In this document: positions 52,047-61,390 of the stretch, piece after piece
Numbering within the stretch: the first letter of the stretch is position 1
Layout of the letters: each line of letters opens with the position of its first letter
Translations under genes and position numbers: made by a program
Source: an uncultured Jannaschia sp.
GTDB lineage: Bacteria > Pseudomonadota > Alphaproteobacteria > Rhodobacterales > Rhodobacteraceae
Assembly: GCA_947494145.1 (NCBI GenBank)
Contig: CANLTZ010000007.1
Coordinates: forward strand, 174,551-238,550
Direction of reading: 5' to 3'
Length of the DNA stretch: 64,000 nt
The notes under the pieces: generated by a model
Seen by the model: only the letters and a program-made list of their open reading frames with translations
The model's database searches: none
What the model was told of the DNA's origin: nothing

Positions 52047-52532
52047 ATGACCTTTGACCCCAAGCGCGACCTGAAACTCACCCGAAGCTTTGCCGCCAGT
52101 CCTGCCAATGTCTGGCGCTGTTGGACAGAGCCGGACCTGCTCTCCAAATGGTTCGCGCCCGACCCTGTGACCGTCCTCTCTGCTAAGGTCGACCCTGTCC
52201 CCGGCGGTGTTTTCGAGGTCGTCATGCAGATCCCCGGCGAAGCGCCCATGAATGAGCCGCCGGGCTGCATCCTTCTGGCAGATCCGGCCCGGCGCCTTGT
52301 CTGGACCAGCGCCTTGGGGCCGCACTTCGCACCCAACCCCCTGGGCGACGCACCCGGCGCCTTCCAGTTCACGGCCGATATCACGCTGGCACCGGACGGG
52401 TCTGGCACATCCTACACCGTGCTGCTGCGCCACGCGCGTGCCGCCGACCGCGACGCCCATGACGCGATGGGGTTTGAGATGGGATGGGGCGCCGCCGCCG
52501 CGCAGTTGGATGCGCTCGCTCAAAGTCTTTGA
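52047..52532 (+). CDS. SRPBCC/AHSA1-domain protein, copy 2
   Basis: A 161-residue AHSA1 protein: LKLTRSFAASPANVWRCWTEPDLLSKWFAPDPVTV (in parts), EAPMNEPPGCILLADPARRLVWTSAL and a C-terminal MGFEMGWGAAAAQLDALAQSL helix that closes the cavity. It is third gene of the ArsR unit, 38 bp after copy 1, and convergent with the small membrane protein, 18 bp apart. The ligand is unknown. Confidence 0.88.
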   Translation: MTFDPKRDLKLTRSFAASPANVWRCWTEPDLLSKWFAPDPVTVLSAKVDPVPGGVFEVVMQIPGEAPMNEPPGCILLADPARRLVWTSALGPHFAPNPLGDAPGAFQFTADITLAPDGSGTSYTVLLRHARAADRDAHDAMGFEMGWGAAAAQLDALAQSL

Positions 52533-52550
52533 TGAAAGCCGCCGCTGCGT

Positions 52551-52955
52551 TCACCCCACAAGGGTTAGATAGACGGCATTCACGGCCACACCGATCACCG
52601 CGGCTGTCAGAACATAGAGAAACGCGCCGCTCCACCCGCAGGCCTGTAGCAGCAGGCCGCGGTTATCGAACCGAAAGCGAAACTGCCGCAACGCCACATA
52701 ACCGCACCACATATTGCCCAGATACAGCGCGGCGCCGACAACCGCGATCAACGCGCCGATCAATTGCACCCCCAGGGCCACGGGCGTCGACAGCATCGGA
52801 TGGACCACCATCGCGTCCATTCCCCCGATCATGGCGCCGCCAACGGGGCCGCCCGCATTTCCCGCCACATCCACGCCGATGGCCACCAAAGTCCCCGACA
52901 GAAGATAGACCTTCAGGTGGTCGGTAATGTCATGGATCGTATCGACGAGGTTCAT
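52551..52955 (-). CDS. Small multi-pass membrane protein
   Basis: A 134-residue protein with three or four hydrophobic helices (VYLLSGTLVAIGVDVAG, VALGVQLIGALIAVVGAALYLG, FLYVLTAAVIGVAVNAVYLTL). A Gly-rich stretch, GGPVGGAMIGGMDAMVV, follows the first helix. The ATG at 52955 is the likeliest start. I do not recognise a family. It is divergent from xdhA, 189 bp away. Confidence 0.6.
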   Translation of the reverse strand: MNLVDTIHDITDHLKVYLLSGTLVAIGVDVAGNAGGPVGGAMIGGMDAMVVHPMLSTPVALGVQLIGALIAVVGAALYLGNMWCGYVALRQFRFRFDNRGLLLQACGWSGAFLYVLTAAVIGVAVNAVYLTLVG

Positions 52956-53144
52956 GCCGCGACCACACCATGGCGCTGCCGCCCGATCAAGCGGCACCCC
53001 CCGAGATGGAAGCTCGCCGCGACATGCTTGCCCCTTGCAGGCAGCGCCCCGCATCCGTCTAATGCGGCCTCGATCACCCCGCCCCTCCTACGCCGCATCG
53101 GAGGGGGCCCCGGGGCGGACCGGTATCGCGGCGGACCAACACCG

Positions 53145-54500
53145 ATGGAGATCCCCTTCCGCCTCAACGGCGAAGACGTCACCGCACAGATCGACGACCC
53201 CACCACCACCTTGCTCGACTGGCTCCGCGACCGGGGCCTGACCGGCACGAAGGAAGGCTGCAACGAAGGCGATTGCGGCGCCTGTTCGGTCGTGGTCACC
53301 GGCGAGGATGGCCCCAAGGCCCTGAACGCCTGCATCCTCTTCCTGCCCCAACTGACCGGGAAAGCCGTCCGCACCGTGGAAGGCATCGCCGCTCCCGATG
53401 GCACGCTGCACCCTGTCCAACAGGCCATGATCGACCTGCATGGCAGCCAATGCGGCTTCTGCACGCCGGGCTTCATCACCACCATGGCCGCCGCCCATGC
53501 CAACGGCGCCACCGACCATGAAGACCAGATCGCCGGCAATCTCTGCCGCTGCACCGGCTACGCCCCCATCCTGCGTGCCGCCCGCGCCGCCCAAGTCGCG
53601 CCGGTCCCCGACCACATGCGCGATACTCCCATCACTGGTCCACAAATACTCAAATCCAACCATCATCACCCGCGAAGCGCCGATGAATTGGCGGATTGGT
53701 ATGCCGCCAATCCCGATGCCACGCTGATCGCTGGCGCCACGGATGTAGGTCTTTGGGTCACCAAGCAATTCCGCGACCTGGGCCAAGTTGCCTTCCTTAC
53801 CGGTTGCGACGACCTCAAGGGCGTCTCAGTGACCGAAACGGAGATCTCCATCGGTGCGATGACCGATATGGAAACCCTGCGCCACGCCGTCGCCCCCCAC
53901 CATCCCAGCTTCGCGGAGCTGATCCGGCGATACGGCTCCGTCCAGGTGCGCAATGCCGCGACCATCGGGGGCAACATCGCCAATGGCTCGCCCATCGGGG
54001 ACAGCCCGCCGCCGCTGATTGCCCTGGGTGCAACCCTTCACCTGCGCCGCGGGGACGAAAGACGCAGGTTGGCACTGGAAGATTTCTTCCTCGATTACGG
54101 CAAGCAAGATCGCCGCCCGGGCGAATTCGTCACCCATGTCACCTTCCCGCGCCAGGCCGACACGCTTAGCTGCCACAAACTGTCCAAACGCTTCGACCAA
54201 GACATCTCGGCAGTCTGCGGGGCGTTCAACCTGCCCGTTGCGGATGGCGTGATCTGCGGCCCCCGCATCGCCTTTGGTGGCATGGCGGGCATTCCGAAGC
54301 GGGCGGGCCACGTTGAAGCTGCGCTCGACGGTCAGCCGCCCACGACGGACATTCTCCGCTTGGCGGCAAAATCCTTGCGTAAGGATTTTTCACCGCTGAG
54401 CGACATGCGGGCCTCTGCTGAGTACCGTTTGGCTGCGGCGGAGGGGATGCTGATCCGGCTCGCGGAAGATGCGCCGTCGCTTCTGGACGTCGATCCATGA
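53145..54500 (+). CDS. xdhA: Xanthine dehydrogenase small subunit XdhA (FeS and FAD)
   Basis: A 451-residue subunit. The N-terminal plant-type 2Fe-2S ligands are in CNEGDCGACSVVV and NAC, the second cluster in HGSQCGFCTPGFI and NLCRCTGY. The FAD domain (TLIAGATDVGLWVTKQ, TIGGNIANGSPIGDSPP) follows from about residue 175, then a C-terminal CODH-type FAD domain. It passes electrons from the Mo site in XdhB to NAD. ATG 53145 is chosen by the family start MEIPFRLNGE. It overlaps xdhB by 4 bp. First gene of a purine oxidation and uptake operon reaching to 62476. Confidence 0.95.
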   Translation: MEIPFRLNGEDVTAQIDDPTTTLLDWLRDRGLTGTKEGCNEGDCGACSVVVTGEDGPKALNACILFLPQLTGKAVRTVEGIAAPDGTLHPVQQAMIDLHGSQCGFCTPGFITTMAAAHANGATDHEDQIAGNLCRCTGYAPILRAARAAQVAPVPDHMRDTPITGPQILKSNHHHPRSADELADWYAANPDATLIAGATDVGLWVTKQFRDLGQVAFLTGCDDLKGVSVTETEISIGAMTDMETLRHAVAPHHPSFAELIRRYGSVQVRNAATIGGNIANGSPIGDSPPPLIALGATLHLRRGDERRRLALEDFFLDYGKQDRRPGEFVTHVTFPRQADTLSCHKLSKRFDQDISAVCGAFNLPVADGVICGPRIAFGGMAGIPKRAGHVEAALDGQPPTTDILRLAAKSLRKDFSPLSDMRASAEYRLAAAEGMLIRLAEDAPSLLDVDP

Positions 54501-56818
54501 GCGTCGCCAAGCCCTTGCCCCATGAAAGCGCACGGCTCCACGTCACGGGGACGGCGCGCTATACCGACGACATCCCCGCGCCTGCGGGTTGCCTGCACTT
54601 GGCTTTCGGCCTCTCGGACCAGGCTTGCGGCACGCTGGAGGCGCTGGACCTCAGTGCGGTGCGTGCCGCGCCCGGTGTGGCAGCGGTGCTGGCGGCGGCC
54701 GATCTGGCGCCCATGCCCGATTGCTCCCCCTCGGCCCAGGATGAGCCGCTGCTTTGTACGGGCGAGGTGCAGTATGCGGGCCAGCCGCTTTATGTGGTCG
54801 TGGCCGACAGCCATCTGAATGCGCGGCGAGCCGCCCGCTTGCACCGGGCGCAGGTCACGGAACGACCTGCGCTGCTGACCATCGAGGATGCGATTGCTGC
54901 GGAAAGCTGGTTCGACGGTGGACCGCGGATCTGGAGCGATGGCGACGTCGAGGCCGGTCTGGCTGCCGCGCCGCACAGGCTGAGCGGCGAGATCGAAATC
55001 GGGGGCCAGGAGCATTTTTACCTGGAAGGCCAAGCCGCGCTGGCCGTACCGTCTGAGGCGGGCGAGATGCATATTCTCACTTCGACCCAGCACCCCACAG
55101 AGATCCAGCACAAGGTGGCCGACGCCTTGGGCTTGCCGATGCATGCCGTGCGCTCGGAAGTGCGGCGCATGGGCGGCGGTTTTGGTGGAAAGGAAAGTCA
55201 GGGCAATGCCCTGGCCATTGCTTGCGCCCTTGCCGTGCGCCTGACGGGCAGGCCCTGCCGGATGCGCTATGACCGTGACGACGACTTCCTCGTTACCGGC
55301 AAGCGCCATGATTTCCGCATCGCCTATGAGGTCGGGCATGACGCGGCGGGCCGTATCCACGCCATTCGTTTCAAGCACTGGACCCGCTGCGGCTGGGCGC
55401 AGGACCTGTCACTGCCGGTGGCGGATCGCGCCATGCTCCATGCCGATAACGCCTACGACATTCCGGCCATGGAGATCACGTCTTGGCGGCTTAGGACCAA
55501 CACTCAGTCGGCGACGGCCTTCCGGGGGTTTGGGGGGCCCCAGGGGATGCTGGGGATAGAGCGGGTTTTGGATCACGTGGCCCATGCGGTGGGCCGGGAT
55601 CCGTTGGATGTGCGGCGGCTGAATTTCTATGCAGATGGCGTGAGCGAGGGGCCAGCCCCTCGCGCTCCCCGGGATATTTCTGCCAGGAAGAAGGGGAAGA
55701 CCCATTATGGGCAGGAGGTCTCGGACTTCTGCCTGAACGCGCTGGTCGCGCGGTTGGCGGAAGGATGCGACTATGCTGGGCGGCGGGCGCGTGTGGCGGC
55801 GTGGAACGCTGCCAATCCGGTGCTGAAGCGGGGGATTGCGCTGACGCCGGTGAAGTTCGGGATTTCGTTCACGCTTACCCATCTGAACCAGGCGGGGGCT
55901 TTGGTGCATGTCTATAATGACGGGTCGATCCATCTGAACCATGGCGGCACCGAGATGGGGCAAGGGCTCCATTCCAAGGTCTGTCAGGTGGCGGCTGATC
56001 GGTTCGGCTGTGACATTGCGCGGGTGAAGGTGACGGCCACGGATACCGGCAAGGTGCCCAACACGTCGGCTACGGCGGCGTCGTCGGGTGCAGATCTGAA
56101 TGGTATGGCGGTGAAGGCGGCCTGCGACACGATCCGGGACAGGATGGCGGCGCAATTGGCGGCGGAGCATCAGGCTGACCCGGCTGATGTGGTATTTGTG
56201 GGCGATAAGGTGCGGGTGGCCGGGGCCGAGTATGGGTTCGAGGAAGCGGCGGCCAAGGTCTATATGGCACGCGTGTCGCTGTCTGCCACAGGGTTTTACG
56301 CGACACCTGACATTACCTGGGATCGCGTGGCGGGCAAGGGGCGGCCGTTTTACTACTTTGCCTATGGGGCTGCCTGTTCGGAAGTGGTGATCGACACGCT
56401 GACGGGCGAAAACCGCATTCTGCGAACCGATATTCTGCATGATGCGGGGGCGTCGCTGAACCCCGCTTTGGATATTGGCCAGGTTGAGGGCGGGTTCGTG
56501 CAAGGTGCAGGTTGGCTCACCACGGAGGAGTTGGTCTGGGACGGGGCCGGGCGTCTGCGCACCCATGCGCCCAGCACCTACAAGATACCCTGCGCGTCAG
56601 ACGTGCCGCCGGTTTTCAACGTGGCGCTTTGGGATGTGGAGAATAGGGAGGCGTCTATCTACCGCTCCAAAGCGGTGGGGGAGCCGCCTTTGATGCATGG
56701 GATCAGTGTCTTGATGGCCCTGTCCTATGCGGTGGCCGCCTGCGGGTCTGGCTACCCGAACTTGCACGCCCCCGCCACGGCGGAGCGGGTGCTGGGGGCC
56801 GTGCGGGCGATGCGATGA
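54497..56818 (+). CDS. xdhB: Xanthine dehydrogenase large (molybdopterin) subunit XdhB, carrying an in-frame repeat insertion
   Basis: A 773-residue molybdenum subunit oxidising hypoxanthine and xanthine to urate. Family motifs are VTGTARYTDDIPAP, GGFGGKESQ, AFRGFGGPQGM, NHGGTEMGQGLHSKV and the catalytic Glu in KAVGEPPLMHG. Codons 384-399 (EGPAPRAPRDISARKK) are an exact 48-bp copy of the stem-loop/tail repeat found between genes elsewhere in the window. They lie in a loop before THYGQEVSDF, where related enzymes have a shorter link. The frame is preserved and the rest of the protein looks intact, so the enzyme is probably active. It overlaps xdhA and xdhC by 4 bp. Confidence 0.95.
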   Translation: MSVAKPLPHESARLHVTGTARYTDDIPAPAGCLHLAFGLSDQACGTLEALDLSAVRAAPGVAAVLAAADLAPMPDCSPSAQDEPLLCTGEVQYAGQPLYVVVADSHLNARRAARLHRAQVTERPALLTIEDAIAAESWFDGGPRIWSDGDVEAGLAAAPHRLSGEIEIGGQEHFYLEGQAALAVPSEAGEMHILTSTQHPTEIQHKVADALGLPMHAVRSEVRRMGGGFGGKESQGNALAIACALAVRLTGRPCRMRYDRDDDFLVTGKRHDFRIAYEVGHDAAGRIHAIRFKHWTRCGWAQDLSLPVADRAMLHADNAYDIPAMEITSWRLRTNTQSATAFRGFGGPQGMLGIERVLDHVAHAVGRDPLDVRRLNFYADGVSEGPAPRAPRDISARKKGKTHYGQEVSDFCLNALVARLAEGCDYAGRRARVAAWNAANPVLKRGIALTPVKFGISFTLTHLNQAGALVHVYNDGSIHLNHGGTEMGQGLHSKVCQVAADRFGCDIARVKVTATDTGKVPNTSATAASSGADLNGMAVKAACDTIRDRMAAQLAAEHQADPADVVFVGDKVRVAGAEYGFEEAAAKVYMARVSLSATGFYATPDITWDRVAGKGRPFYYFAYGAACSEVVIDTLTGENRILRTDILHDAGASLNPALDIGQVEGGFVQGAGWLTTEELVWDGAGRLRTHAPSTYKIPCASDVPPVFNVALWDVENREASIYRSKAVGEPPLMHGISVLMALSYAVAACGSGYPNLHAPATAERVLGAVRAMR
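55646..55693 (+). repeat. Stem-loop/tail dispersed repeat, copy E6, inside xdhB
   Basis: A 48-bp ungapped match (44 of 48) to 43627-43674, with hairpin GAGGGGCCAGCCCCTC and tail GGGATATTTCTGCCAGGAAG. It begins exactly on a codon boundary (codon 384) and has a length divisible by three, with no stop in the xdhB frame. Confidence 0.9.
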
Positions 56819-57699
56819 GCGTGGATGTTGGGCGTCTGGGGGCGCTGATCGCCGCCCATGGGCCCGTTGCGCGGGTTGTCGTGGCCGAGGCGCGGGGGTC
56901 GGTGCCCCGGGGGGTGGGCACGTCCATGGTGGTCTGGCGCGATGGGTTCCAGGGGACCATCGGGGGCGGCGCACTGGAATGGCGCGCGCTGGAGATGGCG
57001 CGTCAGGTGTTGAACGAGGGCGCGCCGAGGGTGGAACGGATGCCCTTGGGCCCCGCTTTGGGCCAGTGCTGTGGCGGAGCGGTGACCTTGGTGGCGGAGC
57101 GCTTGGAGGCCGTGCCGGACCTGCCCTGGCTGCGGCGGGTGGAGGGCACGGCGGAGGCGCCAGCCGGGAAAGATTACCTCTTTCGAAACGGGTGGTTGAG
57201 GGAAGATGCCGCAACTGCGACCCGCGATATCTGGGTCTGGGGGGCGGGCCATGTGGGGCGGGCCATTACGGCCATTCTGGCGCCCTTGCCCGACCTGTCG
57301 GTCACCTGGGTCGATACCGATGACGCGCGGTTTCCGCCCGTGCCGGAGGGAGTGACGCAGCTTGTGGCTGCCGACCCGGCGCGCGCCATGGTCCACGCGC
57401 CCAAGGGGGCCGAGCACCTTGTTCTGACCTATTCGCACGATATCGACTTGGCGTTGTGCCATGCGGCGCTGACACGAGGGTTCGTGTTTTGCGGCTTGAT
57501 CGGGTCGGCCACGAAATGGGCGCGGTTCCGGTCGCGCCTGGCTGATCTGGGCCATGACCCCGCCGATATCGCGCGCATCACCTGCCCCATCGGGGACCCG
57601 GCGCTGGGAAAACATCCGCAGGCCATTGCGGTGGGCGTCGTGGGCCGTCTACTCTCGCCAGGGTTGTCGGGGACGGCAACGAAGGGGACCGTTTCTTGA
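56815..57699 (+). CDS. xdhC: Xanthine dehydrogenase accessory protein XdhC
   Basis: A 294-residue chaperone that binds sulfurated molybdenum cofactor and inserts it into XdhB. The N-terminal XdhC/CoxI domain has VAEARGSVPRGVGTSMVV and GPALGQCCGG, with the Cys pair involved in cofactor binding. The C-terminal Rossmann-like domain has IWVWGAGHVGRAI and ALTRGFVFCGLIGSATKWARF (in parts). The start overlaps the xdhB stop by 4 bp, and its own stop overlaps the TTG start of the ABC gene. Confidence 0.93.
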   Translation: MSVDVGRLGALIAAHGPVARVVVAEARGSVPRGVGTSMVVWRDGFQGTIGGGALEWRALEMARQVLNEGAPRVERMPLGPALGQCCGGAVTLVAERLEAVPDLPWLRRVEGTAEAPAGKDYLFRNGWLREDAATATRDIWVWGAGHVGRAITAILAPLPDLSVTWVDTDDARFPPVPEGVTQLVAADPARAMVHAPKGAEHLVLTYSHDIDLALCHAALTRGFVFCGLIGSATKWARFRSRLADLGHDPADIARITCPIGDPALGKHPQAIAVGVVGRLLSPGLSGTATKGTVS

Positions 57700-59210
57700 C
57701 CGCACTTCTGGACCTTTCGGGACTGACCAAGACCTATCCTGGCGTGGTGGCCAATGATGGTGTGTCTTTCTCGATCGCGGCCGGGGAAATCCACGCCTTG
57801 CTGGGGGAAAACGGCGCCGGGAAATCGACCCTTGTGAAGATGATCTACGGTTTGGTTTCGCCGGATTCCGGGACGATGCGGTTGAGCGGCGCGTCGTATA
57901 CCCCCCAGGACCCGCGCGCGGCGCGGGCGTCGGGCGTGGCGATGGTGTTTCAGCATTTCTCGTTGTTCGAGGCGTTGAGCGTGGCGGAGAATGTGGGCCT
58001 CGGGATGGAGAACCCGCCGAAGCTGCGCGACCTTAGCCAACGGATACGAGAGGTGTCAGAGGCGTATGGCCTGCCGCTGGACCCGGCACGGCGCGTCGGC
58101 GACCTGTCGGCGGGGGAACGGCAGCGGGTCGAGATCGTGCGCTGTCTGCTGCAAGACCCGCGGCTGTTGATCATGGATGAGCCGACCTCGGTCCTGACCC
58201 CGCAGGAGGTGGACATTCTGTTCACCACCTTGCGGCAACTGGCCAAGGAAGGCACTGCGATCCTGTATATCTCTCACAAGCTTGAAGAAATTCGCACGCT
58301 TTGCGATGCCGCCACGATTTTGCGCGGCGGCAAGGTTGTGGGGGACTGTAACCCCCGTGAGGTGTCCGCCGCGGAGCTAGCCGAGCGGATGGTGGGCACG
58401 GCCTTGGTGGCGCCGAAGGCCAGCAAGGCGCTGACGGGAGAGGAGATCTTGCGGGTCGAGGCGCTGTCACTGCCGCCCGCCTCGCAGTTCGGCACGCCGC
58501 TTCGGGATATCTCGCTGAGCTTGCGAGCGGGCGAGGTGCTGGGCATTGGCGGAGTGGCAGGGAACGGGCAGGATGAGCTGCTGGGCGCCTTGTCGGGTGA
58601 ACGGGTGAGTGCCGCGCAATGCGTTTTTCTGGAAGGGCAGGACGTATCGCGCCTGGGGCCGCGCGCACGGCGCAAGGCGGGCCTGCTGGCCGCGCCTGAG
58701 GAACGGTTGGGCCACGCGGCGGCCCCCGACATGAGCCTGACAGAGAATGCGGCCATGACGGCGGCGGCCCGCAAGGGTCTGCTGTGGCGGGGTTTCGTCG
58801 ATTGGGCGGGCGCGAAGGGCTTCGCGCAAGACGTGATCGCAGCCTTTGATGTGCGCACCCCGGGGCCCGGCGTGGCGGCGCGGGCGCTGTCTGGGGGAAA
58901 TCTGCAGAAATTCGTGATCGGGCGCGAAGTTCTTCAAGACCCGAAGGTTCTGGTGGTGAACCAGCCCACCTGGGGCGTCGATGCCAGTGCCGCCGCTGCC
59001 ATTCGGCAGGCATTGTTGGACTTGGCGGCGGACGGTGCGGGCGTCATCGTGATCAGCCAGGATTTGGATGAGCTTTTGGAGATCTCCGACCGGTTCGCGG
59101 CGCTCAATGAAGGGCGATTGGGTGCGCCTGTGCCCACTGCGGACCTGACCATAGAGCAGATCGGGTTGATGCTGGGCGGGGCCCACGACATGGAGCGGGT
59201 CCATGTTTGA
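57696..59210 (+). CDS. Purine/nucleoside ABC transporter ATPase (BMP-type, double ABC domain)
   Basis: A 504-residue ATPase with two ABC domains, as in sugar and nucleoside (BmpDEFG, NupA) importers. The first domain has Walker A GENGAGKSTLVKMIYG, signature LSAGERQRVEI, Walker B LLIMDEPTS. The second has a degenerate Walker A (GVAGNGQDELLGALSG) and signature ALSGGNLQKFVIGREVL. The start is a TTG at 57696 overlapping the xdhC TGA (TTGA). The following permease genes and binding protein complete the importer. The linkage with xdh suggests that xanthine, hypoxanthine, guanine or nucleosides are taken up. Confidence 0.92.
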   Translation: MTALLDLSGLTKTYPGVVANDGVSFSIAAGEIHALLGENGAGKSTLVKMIYGLVSPDSGTMRLSGASYTPQDPRAARASGVAMVFQHFSLFEALSVAENVGLGMENPPKLRDLSQRIREVSEAYGLPLDPARRVGDLSAGERQRVEIVRCLLQDPRLLIMDEPTSVLTPQEVDILFTTLRQLAKEGTAILYISHKLEEIRTLCDAATILRGGKVVGDCNPREVSAAELAERMVGTALVAPKASKALTGEEILRVEALSLPPASQFGTPLRDISLSLRAGEVLGIGGVAGNGQDELLGALSGERVSAAQCVFLEGQDVSRLGPRARRKAGLLAAPEERLGHAAAPDMSLTENAAMTAAARKGLLWRGFVDWAGAKGFAQDVIAAFDVRTPGPGVAARALSGGNLQKFVIGREVLQDPKVLVVNQPTWGVDASAAAAIRQALLDLAADGAGVIVISQDLDELLEISDRFAALNEGRLGAPVPTADLTIEQIGLMLGGAHDMERVHV

Positions 59211-59254
59211 GCGGGCGACATTTGTTCGGAGGGGCCGTGGGTGTTTGTTGCCCC

Positions 59255-59312
59255 TTGGGGGCTGTTCTGGGGCTCTGTCCCAAACACCAAGATATTGGCC
59301 AGATGAGAGACC
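59255..59312 (-). repeat. Degenerate stem-loop/tail repeat between ABC genes
   Basis: A GC-rich stem region (GGGGCTCTGTCCC) is followed on the plus strand by CCAAGATATTGGCCAGATGA, which resembles the tail of the repeat family with several changes. It fills most of the 117-bp gap between the ATPase and permease genes. Confidence 0.4.
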
Positions 59313-59327
59313 AGGCGGGGCGCGCGC

Positions 59328-60431
59328 GTGATCCGGTTGGAACGCAGGCCCACGTCGTCAAAGGCTTGGGGGGCGGCATCGCCACTTCTGGCAGTGGCGT
59401 TGACGATGGTGGCGGGCGGGCTGATGTTCGCGGCTTTGGGCAAGGACCCGTTCCTGGCCATCCGCACGATATTCTGGGACCCGATCTTCGGAGAGTTCGC
59501 CTGGTATTTTCGCGGCCAGCTTCTGGTAAAGGCCGCGCCCCTTATTCTGATCGCGGTGGGCCTTGCCCTGGGGTTTCGGGCGGGCATCTGGAATATCGGG
59601 GCAGAGGGGCAATACATCATCGGGGCCATTTGTGGGGCGGCGGCGGGGTTGGTATTCTATCCGGCGGAGACGCGGCTGATTTTTCCCATGATGGTGGTTT
59701 TCGGCGCGTTGGGGGGCTTTCTTTGGGCCATGATCCCCGCGCTGTTGAAGGTGCGGTTCGGGACCAATGAGATATTGGTGTCGCTGATGCTCGTCTACGT
59801 GGCCGAGAACATCCTCGCCTCGGCAGCGGTAAGCTGGTTGCGCAACCCCGATGCGGTGGGCTTTCCCGGTTCGCGGAACCTGAGCCAATGGCCTGCAGCG
59901 GCCAACCTTGAATTGATCGAGGGGACGGGGGCCCATTGGGGTGTGATGGCGGCCGTGGTCGCGGTGATCTTCGCGCAAGTCATGCTGACGCGGCATTTGA
60001 TCGGGTTTCAGATCCGTTTGACCGGGGCGGCCCCCCGCGCGGCGCGGTTTGCAGGCGTGCGACCCGCGCGCCTCGTGGTGCTGTGCCTCGGCGTGGCAGG
60101 GGCGCTGGCGGGGATGGCGGGCTTGTTCGAAGTGGCGGGCCCGGCGGGACAGATCAGCATCGACTTCGCCTCGGGCTACGGGTTCACGGCGATCATCGTG
60201 GCGTTTCTGGGCAGGCTCAACCCGCTGGGCATCGTGGCGGCGGGGCTGCTGATGGCGCTGACCTATGTGGGGGGCGACAATGCGGCAGGGAACCTTGGCA
60301 TCCCGGGGGCGGCGATATCGGCGTTTCAGGGGATGCTTTTGTTTTTCCTGCTGGCCGTGGATGTGCTGACGAACTTTCGGGTGCGCATCGGGGCGCGCAA
60401 GGTTGCGCCCTTTTCGGGGGGGCCGGGCTGA
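59328..60431 (+). CDS. Purine/nucleoside ABC transporter permease, subunit 1
   Basis: A 367-residue inner-membrane permease with eight to ten helices. Family motifs are AAPLILIAVGLALGFRAGIWNIGAEGQYIIG (in parts), RFGTNEILVSLMLVYVAE, and VAFLGRLNPLGIVAAGLLMALTYVG. It is the longer of the two BPD_transp_2 subunits in this importer class. The start is a GTG at 59328; no ATG is suitable. It overlaps the next gene by one base (TGATG). Confidence 0.9.
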   Translation: MIRLERRPTSSKAWGAASPLLAVALTMVAGGLMFAALGKDPFLAIRTIFWDPIFGEFAWYFRGQLLVKAAPLILIAVGLALGFRAGIWNIGAEGQYIIGAICGAAAGLVFYPAETRLIFPMMVVFGALGGFLWAMIPALLKVRFGTNEILVSLMLVYVAENILASAAVSWLRNPDAVGFPGSRNLSQWPAAANLELIEGTGAHWGVMAAVVAVIFAQVMLTRHLIGFQIRLTGAAPRAARFAGVRPARLVVLCLGVAGALAGMAGLFEVAGPAGQISIDFASGYGFTAIIVAFLGRLNPLGIVAAGLLMALTYVGGDNAAGNLGIPGAAISAFQGMLLFFLLAVDVLTNFRVRIGARKVAPFSGGPG

Positions 60432-61360
60432 TGGATCTAGGCGCGATTTCCCCCACCCTCCTGATCGCCTCGCTGATGGTGGCGGCGACGCCGATCCTGT
60501 TGGCCGCCTTGGGCGAGATGATGGTTGAGAAGGCGGGTGTGCTGAACCTGGGTGTCGAGGGCATGATGATCATGGGCGCCGTGGCGGGCTTCATCGCCGC
60601 AGTCGAAGGCGGCTCACCCTGGTTGGGATTTTTCACGGCGGCAATGGCGGGCGCTGGCATGGCGCTGCTCTTTGGGTTTTTGACGCAGGTGCTGCTGTCG
60701 AACCAAGTGGCCACGGGGCTGGCGCTGACGCTGTTCGGGCTGGGTCTATCGGCCCTGCTGGGCCAAGGCTATGTGGGCATCAAGGCGGAATCGCTTGGGC
60801 GGGTCGATCTAGGCTGGTTGAGCGATCTGCCGTTCTTTGGCCGGGTGGTCTTTGGCCACGACCCCATCGTCTATCTGAGCTTGGTCTTGGTGGCCGCCGT
60901 CTGGGCCTTCTTGCGCTTCAGCCGGGCGGGCTTGATCCTGCGGGCGGTGGGCGAAAGCCACGATGCGGCCCATGCGTTGGGCTACAACGTGCTGCGGGTT
61001 CGCATGATGGCCATCGCCTTCGGCGGCGCCTGTGCGGGCCTCGGCGGCGCGTATCTCAGCCTGGTGCGTGTCCCGCAATGGACCGAGGGTATGACCGCAG
61101 GCGCCGGTTGGATCGCGCTGGCCATCGTGGTCTTCGCCTCCTGGCGGGCGGGCCGCGTTCTGATCGGTGCCTATTTGTTTGGCGGCATCACCGTCTTGCA
61201 GCTCAACTTGCAGACGGCAGGCGCCCGGATCCCCGTCGAGCTGCTCAGCGCCGCGCCTTACCTTGTCACCATCCTCGTGCTGGTGTTGATATCGAGCCGC
61301 GCCGGGCGGGGCGGGGATGCGCCCGCCGACCTTGGCAAACCATTCCACGCCTCCGCCTGA
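60431..61360 (+). CDS. Purine/nucleoside ABC transporter permease, subunit 2
   Basis: A 309-residue permease: LAALGEMMVEKAGVLNLGVEGMMIMGAVAGF (in parts) is the family opening, followed by GLSALLGQGYVGI and LRAVGESHDAAHALGYNVLRVR, the coupling loop, and VPQWTEGMTAGAGWIALAIVVFA. It pairs with subunit 1 to form the channel. The start overlaps the previous stop by one base; the binding-protein gene follows after 30 bp. Confidence 0.92.
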   Translation: MDLGAISPTLLIASLMVAATPILLAALGEMMVEKAGVLNLGVEGMMIMGAVAGFIAAVEGGSPWLGFFTAAMAGAGMALLFGFLTQVLLSNQVATGLALTLFGLGLSALLGQGYVGIKAESLGRVDLGWLSDLPFFGRVVFGHDPIVYLSLVLVAAVWAFLRFSRAGLILRAVGESHDAAHALGYNVLRVRMMAIAFGGACAGLGGAYLSLVRVPQWTEGMTAGAGWIALAIVVFASWRAGRVLIGAYLFGGITVLQLNLQTAGARIPVELLSAAPYLVTILVLVLISSRAGRGGDAPADLGKPFHASA

Positions 61361-61390
61361 AAGAGGGGCGTATCAACTGGGGAGTTATCC

